From positions 28,728,501 to 28,792,500 of the forward strand of contig NC_134146.1 of NCBI RefSeq assembly GCF_033958435.1: DNA of 64,000 nt. The letters run 5' to 3'. The stretch comes from Carettochelys insculpta. Taxonomy: Eukaryota > Chordata > Testudines > Carettochelyidae. Position numbers and translations under genes: made by a program. Below are positions 55,669 to 64,000 of the stretch, piece after piece. How positions within the stretch are numbered: position 1 is the first letter of the stretch; each line of letters starts with the position of its first letter. The notes under the pieces were generated by a model. That model worked only from the letters and a program-made list of their open reading frames with translations, had not been told where the DNA came from and made no database searches.

Positions 55669-58084
55669 CGAGTACATAGTAAGTATAACATGTGATTGAC
55701 TTGTATTGAAATAGATAATCACACAAACTGTTTCCCTGATTCCTTGAATAACTGAATCTTCAGATACGAAGTCAATATACATGATGCAAGGAGCCAACAG
55801 CATCTGCAGTTTACACACTTAGATCAAGTTTCATTTCACAGATTTGCGATTCCCTTTGAGTGCATCTGGAACTTCACAACCTCTGAAAAAATCAACCCCC
55901 AGTTGCAAGAAGAGCTATAATCCCAGCTCACCCTGAACAAAGCTACTGTATAACTAAAATATTTCCAGTGATTCAGGCCCAGATCATTCAACTCACATAC
56001 CAGAATTGCAAGGATTCAGTCTCACTGTAATCTCCCTCACCTGGTGACAGCTGTCTTGTTTCTTTCTTATACTCACCAACTAGTACCTACTAAAAGCCAG
56101 GCCATGCAACATATTCAGTTTGGATCAGAACACACACACACACACACAAACCAGACAAATGAGCCTTTGCTCAAATCCAGCTTGCATTCTGAAACTAGCA
56201 ATGAATCACACAAATTTGCTTGAGTCTGTGAACCTCTATCAAAGAGGAATAGGAATTTCTTTGCTCCATCTCAGTCCACAGACACATTGAAGCTATCGTG
56301 CATTTCAGTTCTGAATTGAGACAAGTCACATAGCATTACCCCAAAGTCTTCCCATGCTGGTATCTACTGTAATCAATTAAAAGGAAAGGAAGAAACTGTA
56401 TTACTTCGTTTCTTAGGCTTTGGTTTAGCTACCATTGCTTGTCCAGACAAAAAAGTGAGAGAAAATAACTATTTCAGATCAGCTTCAGACATTGGTCTAG
56501 GTCAGTAAGCTATTAACATTAATTCCATCAGTTAATGAAAACTAATTACTATTTAGCTTATTTATATGTATTACTTGTATGGCTTTGCAAAAGAGTAGTT
56601 TCCTGACTCAAAATCTTGATTCAGCTAATTCCAATGTAGTCTGTGCCAATCCAGCCCAACCTTCCCTATAGCTCCAGTGGTCTGTTCTGGGTGCTCAGCA
56701 GATGCACACATATGCTTCTCTCATAGCCCCTGTGTTGCTCAGTCACCTTAAGAGCACTGTTATAATCACACTACCCTTGTGACATAGCCATATACTTACT
56801 TATCCTTCAACATCACTAGAATTCTTATGTTCCATCTGGACTAGAGTGTGCCTCTTTGCGACTGTGACTGTGAGTGACAATCTGATTTGTGTCACCTGTA
56901 GCAAAATGATCCCCAAAGACAGACCAGCTCTAATCTGATCACCAGCACCTGCCTTCAAGGTTATCAGTCTATCTGCCTGCTGCCCTTATTACTACAATCT
57001 CCCACAGTACTCGCTTTCCCCTTCTCTGTTTTACTGCATTTATATTATGCTCACGCACTGTCATGTCTCCTCTTCCCCACATGGAAAGTGTGTATGTCAC
57101 TTACTATCTATATTTAATTTGCTTCCTTGTCTCACAAAATAAAAGGTCTTTGTGTTGTCTTCCAATAAACACATACAATCTTATTTTCCAGCACAGTCAC
57201 TAGTCCAACTTTTACTCACAATGAACCCCCCTGTTAACTCAAACTTTGTTTGTGGGTTTACAGTGAGATTCTAACATAGGGCTAACCAGACATGTTTGCA
57301 ATAAAATCTTTTCATACTTCAGGGATTGCTAACTCATCTGACTCAGTTATGATATAAAACGTTATCAACATATTCACACCAACCCTGGAGGGATTCGCAG
57401 ACCTCTACTTCTTAAGCCTGAATAGTTAAAAATTTAAAAAAAAACACTTTTGAAAGCTGTTATCTCTTCAGAATCCAGGGATTATAACCCAATCATTCTG
57501 TAATGTTATGAAATGCAAAGAAAGGTATTCTGAACCTTTTATATGGTGAACCTAGAACCATGGATTCACAATCTATTTTAAAACAAACATCACCAGCTCG
57601 GTCACCCTCCTGGAGGATTCCTCTGCTGCTGAAGCTGAGAGATTTAATCAAGGCTCTCATGCCAAAAAAGACAGTGTTAAACCTGCCTTGCTTTACACTG
57701 TCATTTGGAGGAAATCATCTTCTTAAATAAATAATACCAAGCAAAATAATCATACCACAGACTTGTTTAGATACAATAGGGGAGAAATTAAATTATATGA
57801 TATCATAGGAGACTGTACTGTCACTAGCCTGGAGTTGAATTAAAGTCTAAGAAGACAGAAATTCTGGATGTAAATAAATAAATAGACGTCAATTAAAAGA
57901 AGCTGTAGTGCTGGGGACAGCAGGGAAAGAATTATCTGAGTGGGCTGATAGCTTCTTACTGAAAAAATAAGTCCCTAACTTTGGGAGTGGAGAGTGATCA
58001 TTTAGGAAGCATAGTTTTGTAGCTCAAAAACAGAATATGGGAAGTTAGGAAATGAAATTCAGCTCCAAACTCTTCTTCGGATTG
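55669..58084. other. unique AT-rich noncoding DNA
   Basis: No gene, no frame of 60 codons and no transposon recognised; a (CA)n run of about nine units lies at 56130-56148. Confidence 0.55.
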
Positions 58085-58265
58085 TGTGACCTTAGACAAA
58101 CATTTTAACCTTTGTCTCAGTTTCCACTTCTGTAAAATGCAGACAATAGTGTAATTATAATAATAACCTATGTCACTGAGCTTACTTTATTAATACTCAC
58201 AGAATGTTTTGAGAGATTCAAGTGGAAAATGCTAGATAAGTACCCAAAATTGTTATTACTATAGG
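58085..58265 (-). repeat. MIR SINE fragment
   Basis: GTGTGACCTTAGACAAACAT, TTTAACCTTTGTCTCAGTTT, CACTTCTGTAAAATGCAGAC and AATAATAACCTATGTC match the antisense MIR sequence in order. AATGCTAGATAAGTACCC and TTGTTATTACTAT complete its other end. The best preserved MIR-type copy in the window. Confidence 0.75.
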
Positions 58266-58554
58266 CGACCAGCAACGACTATTTGCCTGACAATTTCCAT
58301 TATGAGAACTTATTTTCAGTTGTTTATAACTGTGTCAACCTTTAATCACTTCAACTAAAAATATCCATCCAGGTGACTGCATTAAGTTGACTTTTATTTA
58401 TTATATGTTATTTTATGCAACTTTCATCTAAAATAGTTCTGCTATTTCTTAGAATGAAGTTAGGGAACATGTTGTTTTGCTCATTTAAAAAAAACTTACA
58501 ACTGTTTTATTGGGAATTTCTAGTATCTTGTTGCAGTGTTAGTACATCCATCTC

Positions 58555-58975
58555 CTGGAGACCGTAATGTGCAGCCAGAGTCAATAACAAAGCCCCCTTG
58601 CACAGGGCAGTGATGCCTAGCAGCCAAAGTCAGTGACACAAGGTGTAGGTTAACAACCCAAGAGAGGTGGTGGTGGGTTAAGGGAACCCAACCTCACCCT
58701 CTCCAGCAGACCCCAACCCAGGGCCCTGTCGATGCAAGGTTGCCTATCACCTGCTCAGTAGCACTCACATTGAGCTCTTCCCCTGGATTACTTCCTACAC
58801 AACTTTTTCATGCTGTGTTCTCTATATCTCCCCACTCTGTGGTGCCTCTACAGGCCTTTATACCTGGCCTCCATCTGGAGCATGCCATGCAGAGCTGAAG
58901 GGGTGGGGCTCCTCAGCTAGGTGAACAGGTTAAGCCTTGCAGTCCCAGTGCAGGGTTGGTGCACCCCATCACATA
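58555..58975. repeat. LTR-like repeat
   Basis: CTCCTGGAGACCGTAATGTG, GGGTTAAGGGAACCCAACCT, CCAGCAGACCCCAACCCAGG and GGCCTTTATACCTGGCC recall a reptilian LTR family in the order of their words. It rises to higher GC than its flanks. No defined ends or duplication, so this is tentative. Confidence 0.35.
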
Positions 58976-59929
58976 CCTCCAAACTTTAGAGTAAACATTT
59001 GTAATTTGGCTAGTGGTAAGGGGGAGGAGTTGACATGATGGCAGGGTTGTGACTTTTGCTGCCCCCATGGAAATTCACATAAATCTGGACGAGTGATAAG
59101 CCCCTGAAAAATCTGTTTCCACAGACTCAGTGGAGATTTGTTGGAGATTAGCAGACACATTATTTTATTTTTCTATCTGCACTGAGCTTACTTCATCTTG
59201 GGAATGCAAGGGCTAAGCAGGACTTTCCTTGCAATAGCTGTTTTTGGCTGATGCAGATTGCTGTGGCACTGCAGACAGGACCTGAGAGGTGGCAGTCCAG
59301 GAAACCCTAATTCTTGCCTTTCCTAACTTTTGAGTGCTTGTCTTTTTGACCTAAAGTTCCTCTAATGTAGTATTTTGTAGTATAATTTAAATATTAAGGG
59401 TGGGCATTAGATCTCACCAAAATGACGAGTGTTCAAAGATAACGTATCAACTTTTTTCAACATTACCTCATGACCATTTTAAATGGTTACTGATTTTGTA
59501 CGATATCACTCAGGGCGTACCTTACCTCACTGTTGCTCAACTAGTTATATGAGTCAAAAACAATATTGAATGAATTGACCAGCTAGTTTCCATTGACTTC
59601 ACATTGAGCTTTTGTGATGAAATTTGTTCTGATTATACAGTAAAATGTACCTTTCTATTATGGATAGTACTGGAAGCACATTACTATGAGTAGTATTAGT
59701 TGATACAGAAGTAGGCAAAATGCGGAACACAAGCTTATGCTCTAAACAAAGATCCCAAATGAATTGTCCTCCACTGGGACCCCTTTCTGATCCAGGCCTG
59801 CAAAGCCCAACACTAGGGATAGTTAGTTCTCAAGATGCTACATTACAATGTTGAGGTGATTTAGGTGGTGATAAGAGACATTATCCTCCACCTAGCTACA
59901 AATCTTGAGCACATAATCTTTCTTCAGGA
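58976..59929. other. unique noncoding DNA
   Basis: No recognised gene or repeat. Confidence 0.45.
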
Positions 59930-60625
59930 GACACAGAACCATTGATGTGCGACTTTCAGTTCCAGGCTATGCTGTCAAGGCTTATCACGAAAACAAGCTG
60001 TATGGGATGACATCTTATGTTAGGAAAGGGCTGTGCACTGTCACTACATTGAAATCTGGTCCACGTGACATTACAGAATGGTTGTCAAAAAGTGAATTAA
60101 TTTATTTTGATCAGTGTCTGCAAACATTCCCTCAGTTAAGTGGCAGTCCCTGCTCTGCCCATCTTTCCAAATGCTTCCATCTACATTGGTGACTTCAGTT
60201 CCCATCACGTCAATTGGGGATACCCTGACAACAAGGCAGATGGAGACAGTCCAATAGAATGGGCATTAATCACTGGCCCACAACTCCTCTACCACCCGCA
60301 GCAAATACTAATGGACAACAGCTCCTCAAGCTATGTTGTCTTTTCTCCTGTGTTGCTGCCACTAGTGGCTATAAAATAAAAGGTACCGGAAGCTTTGCTG
60401 AAGCCTCAACATCAGCCATCTTTGACCACCTCCTGTGGGTACTAACAAGAAACAGCTTACAGAAGGCCCAGCACAATTTTTGGAAAGCTTAATGGGTGGT
60501 TTTTCAGTAAATTGGCTGAGTTAGATTTGATTTATGCAACCAATATAAATTACTTCTAACAAATTTTCCGTGAATTACCTCAGCCAGCACTGAAGGCATC
60601 AAGCCCTAGAGGCTATGACTGACAG
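59930..60625 (+). pseudogene. non-LTR retrotransposon APE-type endonuclease, frameshifted fossil
   Basis: First frame (59947-60192): VPGYAVKAYHENKLYGMTSY then VRKGLCTV, like the N-terminal half of an exonuclease-endonuclease-phosphatase domain (xYGxATYVR). A shift leads to a second frame from 60140 with ASIYIGDFSSHHVNWGYPD then DGDSPIEWA, the motif of the endonucleases of I/LOA-group LINEs. The conserved GDFN asparagine is serine (GDFS, residues 17-20). Further pieces in other frames to about 60625 (KLAELDL, KASSPRGYD) look like the linker before the reverse transcriptase. It cannot encode an active enzyme. It is not CR1-like. Confidence 0.6.
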
Positions 60626-63398
60626 TGTGTCACTGGGTGGCTTTCAGAGGCAATTATGGTCTACCAGGAATTCAATACTCTCATAATAAATGTGAGATTG
60701 TTAATAAAAACAGAGAGCCAGGAGGTGGTTTTGGGGCAGATTACTGCCACACATTGGGAGCTCCCCTAGGTCCTCCTTCTGGAGTCTGTCAGTTCCCCAT
60801 CCACAAAAGTCATAGCAGAGGGGCAGGGGAGCAGACAGCCCCATAGTTACACCCCTGCCTTGAATTTGCATATCTAAAATTGATTTTGCCTCCTACTGTA
60901 GACCTGGCCTCAGACACTTATTAACATCTCATATAGGTCCCCCAAAACTTTGATGAGCTGCCATCACCCTTAAAACTGCATGGAGGGATAGGACAGATGA
61001 AACCACCTGCTGCACACAAGGACTGGCAATGGTTCCAATACACGCAAATAAGTAACATGCATCTCCCACAAGATCTTCCCACCTCCAGTTCCTGCTAACT
61101 TTCCACAACTGACTTTGAAATATCCTTTTGTGGTGCCCATTCATGTATTCATGTCCAGTGCTGCAGACCCAACATTTTTCTCAGACGAACAGCAATGTCT
61201 CACGGCCTGTGGTTATGACTTGTGGAGTGGCAGCAACTTTGGGATAGAAAGATGGGCATGCCAACGAAACTTCAGAAGTCTAGTTTGCAATCTGGGAGGC
61301 ATATCCTGTACAAAGCTTATCAGGCTGCTGATTAGAATAAGTATAGCGGCTCACGCTATCCAGAAATTTGTCTTAGCCCAAGCTTCATAGTGTGAGTACA
61401 GGGCATTGCTGCAGATAGTCAAATGTGACGGAGTGTGCCTTTAGAAGATTGGATGATGGACTGCAACATCTTATTACGCTTGAAGATGCAGCAGTTAGAT
61501 GGCTGAAAAATTAGATATTGACTTGAAATTTTTGTGGGGGTGGGGACTAATGGGAAGTAAAGTTTCAGGAGAAGCACATTTCTATAACCTCTTCATTTGA
61601 AGAGATTATGTCACTGGAATGAAGGACTGCCATCAGATCTGCTTTAGACAAACAAGCTGGCACAGAAACTTATTTTTCAACTCAGAGACATTAATTCAAT
61701 GGCAATGTTCCATTCTATTAATACTACAGTATTTCCACTCTTTGATTTTGTAAGTGGCATACAGTATTGTCTTTGACTACCAAATTGCCACCTTTGAATG
61801 TGTCAGCTTCAACTCTGTAGTCATGTGCTAGAAGTTCAGAAAGTTATCCAGAAGTAACTCGAGTTCACTGCTTAGTGCCTGATCCTGAAAACCCTTATTC
61901 CTGTGGTTATTCCCATTGAAATCAGTCAACCTAAGGGAGCGTTAGCTACTTGAGTACAATTTGAGAGGACTAGCGATTTATTAAAACACAAAAATGATAG
62001 GATTATGAATGATTATGAACTATTATTCAGCAAAAACTTGTTTTTTTCTTTGTTTTTCTTTAAATAACATGAACAAATTCACAAAATGAATTTGGTCATG
62101 CACGCAAATATTTGAGAGAACATCATACACATTAAAGCATTATATAGTAATTTCTTTGATTCATTGTGGCATATTTAAATTTTCAGTTATTAGCATGTTT
62201 TTTATCACTTAAAGTGCAGCACATAAAAAGATTAGAGAATACAGTCCTGAAGTCTTCTTTGCTATCCTGTCATACAGGTACCCTTTACTGAACTACTAGA
62301 TCCTCAGCTGGTAAAAATGCCTTTTGTTCTACAGAAGTAAATGGAGCTGGGCAAATTGACACTAACCAAAGATGAGGCCCACTGAGCCCAAACTTTTATT
62401 TCTGCTCTCACCTCTTCAGCAGGATACTGCCTTTATATGGAATTCTTACATGAATAAAGACTAAGGAAAAACTTCAGAATTTGATCTGCCAATTATACAA
62501 CTGATTAACCCTTATATGTACTAGTTAGTTATCTCTTCTCTTCCAGCTCCCTCCTAACTAGGGGTTGTAAAACAAAGGAACAAATAAGGGAGGCAGGCTT
62601 GGGCAGTTAGCCTCCTTTGAACAGCTTTTAAAGTTATTTCCCTCCCTCTGCAATGCCCAGGTATTGGCACTTCCTTTGTTCACCTCAGAACATTCTGAAA
62701 ATTTTAATTCAGATCACTCTAATTTCCCTTTACTTTGGGAACTTTCCTGTACTTTAACTATCAGGAGGTTGGGGTGGGGAGCGAAGGGAGAACCTACTAA
62801 ACACATAATTAGGCACATTTTAAATGACTGGCCTGCCATCACCATTTGTGAGAAGGCTAATGGGTAGAAGGGTTGGAATTATGACTATGTAAAGGGTGAT
62901 TTTAAGGCAGTAGATGGATAGCCGTGGAAGCACACGGCTGGCTCTAATAACCAAAGTGGCAGGAATGAAACCTTAATGCAGGAAGGTTGAAATTGAGACT
63001 TCTGAACTAAGAAGTCAGCAGAAAAGAGAATAATGTTGTTATTACCCTGCACTTAGATTCCCGCTGGAAGAAAATGAGGTTTGTTAACTTTCTGACTGTG
63101 CCTTTTTCTTTTCTTCCTGGGATGCTTCTTTGCTTTTCTTCACAGTCTGTACAAACTTCTGTTCCTTCTTATTTTTCTAACAGGCAGTCCTGCCTAATCG
63201 CAGGCTGCACACCCTCCTCTCACTGATGGGTCAGGACAGTTTGCTGTGCAAGGCAGACAGGAACTTAGTTCTTAATGGTCACCCTTCTCTGTTAAAGAAA
63301 GGTCGCCTTGCTGAGGTGGCAGATATTTTCCTTTGCAGAGCTGGTAAATTATAAGCCTCCAGAAATTTCAGCTGGCACTTGCACCCTTCAAACAATAT
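60626..63398. other. unique noncoding DNA
   Basis: No gene recognised. A 91-codon frame at 61115 has no signature. Around 61876-61940 TGCCTGATCCTGAAAACCCT and TTATTCCCATTGAAATCAGT resemble half of an old amniote MITE with GATCCTG ends. Confidence 0.45.
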
Positions 63399-63792
63399 GT
63401 GAACCTCTACACTAGCATTCGTCTTTCAAAAGAAGCACACAAATGAGGGAAATCAAAAATGCAAATGAGGTGCAGAATTACCTATCTGGTACCTCATTTG
63501 CATATTTTTCTTTCCATAGAAGAACTGCAGTGTTGACGTGGCTCTTTTGAAAGTAATCTCCATCTTCAAAAGAACCCTACTTTCTTTTTTTTTAGGAAGA
63601 AGAGCTCTTTCAAAGATGGGGTTTACTTTCGAAACAGCCACATCTACACTGATTTTCTTCCTTTGAAAGAACCTCTTTCGAAAGAATATGCAAACGAGGT
63701 GCCAAATATGTAAATCTGTACATCATTTGCATTTTCAATTTCCCTCATTTACATGCCTCTTTCCAAAGAGGAATGCTAGGGTAGACACAGCC
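63399..63792. mobile_element. octamer-rich MITE, copy 5
   Basis: The right end, reversed, is GGCTGTGTCTACCCTAGCAT and the left GTGAACCTCTACACTAGCAT. Three exact ATGCAAAT octamers plus mutated ones (ATGCAAAC) are present. An inner inverted pair CAGTGTTGACGTGGCTC / GAAACAGCCACATCTACACTG surrounds a T-rich spacer. The left end is decayed, so the start is approximate. Confidence 0.75.
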
Positions 63793-63828
63793 TATATAGA
63801 GGAGTGCTAGGGTAGACACAGCCTATAT
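63768..63828 (+). repeat. 31-bp tandem duplication of a MITE end
   Basis: The unit GAGGAATGCTAGGGTAGACA... CAGCCTATATA at 63768-63798 is repeated from 63799 with one substitution (GAGGAGTG) and a change at the last base. It duplicates the terminal bases of the MITE plus eight flanking bases. Confidence 0.9.
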
Positions 63829-63986
63829 GGGCTGCTAGGAAAGGGGACGTGGGTGACCTCCCGAGGTCACTTCCAGCTGTATGAGTTGTGTATCTCCAAT
63901 CTCCCCCTTGTCCATTTGCCATCTTAGGGACGGGAATTAAACTACTGCCGGTAACTATGTAGCCAGTCATTGGATTTCACCCAGGA
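63829..63986 (+). mobile_element. possible 3' part of an endogenous retrovirus 5' LTR
   Basis: Placed by what follows: a lysine-tRNA-type primer-binding site begins at 63987. A CA dinucleotide at 63978-63979 could be the LTR end, with a seven-base spacer CCCAGGA. ATTAAA at 63936-63941 could be the poly(A) signal. If the LTR began at the TG at 63828 it would be only about 150 bases, short for a retrovirus, so it is either truncated or begins further left. Confidence 0.35.
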
Positions 63987-64000
63987 TGGCGCCCAACGTG
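63987..64000 (+). promoter_or_regulatory. candidate retroviral primer-binding site (tRNA-Lys)
   Basis: TGGCGCCCAACGTG runs to the last base of the window. All 14 bases match the start of the primer-binding site complementary to the 3' end of tRNA-Lys(1,2), used by betaretroviruses and their endogenous relatives. The expected continuation is outside the window, so no viral gene can be assessed. Confidence 0.5.

Overview
The window reads as one stretch of vertebrate nuclear DNA that contains no protein-coding gene I can support. The organism is most likely a turtle. The evidence is the mix of repeats: CR1 LINE fragments with sauropsid-type 3' ends, MIR-like SINE relics, and many small inverted-repeat DNA transposons whose ends read GGCTAYGTCTACAC, a type I associate with turtle genomes. 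A softshell or pig-nosed turtle is possible but unproven. Open reading frames are short, overlap on both strands and match no cellular protein. The few with recognisable protein signal are decayed retrotransposon pieces.

Layout. 1-8.1 kb is mostly unique AT-rich DNA with a (ATTC)n run, one hairpin element inside a DNA-transposon end (2.3-2.6 kb) and an old LTR (5.3-5.6 kb). 8.1-12.8 kb is dense in DNA transposons: a Harbinger-like MITE with TTA duplications, a hAT element with an 8-bp duplication, a TCTGTCAACAGA-rich element, and a CpG-rich 710-bp element nested in an older relative. 13-24 kb is mostly unique with scattered relics, including a CR1 3' end and an L2-like ORF2 tail. 24.3-25.8 kb holds a CR1 inserted head-on into an older CR1. 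28-31 kb carries an LTR with a TATA box, a hairpin element and a G-rich repeat. 32.6-35.6 kb is AT-rich and has an unexplained 48-bp direct repeat. 38.6-40.3 kb has two octamer-rich MITEs, one nested in another transposon. 41.4-43.1 kb is the longest CR1, with a reverse-transcriptase remnant and a hAT insertion. 48.8-53.3 kb has another octamer-rich MITE, a CR1 3' end and a CR1 carrying two later insertions. 55 kb has a second LTR of the 5.5-kb family. 58-60.6 kb has a MIR relic, an LTR-like repeat and a fossil APE-type endonuclease of a non-LTR retrotransposon. The right edge ends on 14 bases that match a lysine-tRNA primer-binding site, so an endogenous retrovirus may begin there and run out of the window.

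Nothing here works as a pathway. The interest lies in repeat stratigraphy (five nested insertions that give relative ages), in several MITE types sharing one terminal sequence, in a hairpin element with retrotransposon-like 12-bp target duplications, and in a MITE family that spreads exact POU/Oct octamers. All family names come from memory of repeat consensus sequences and need a library search.
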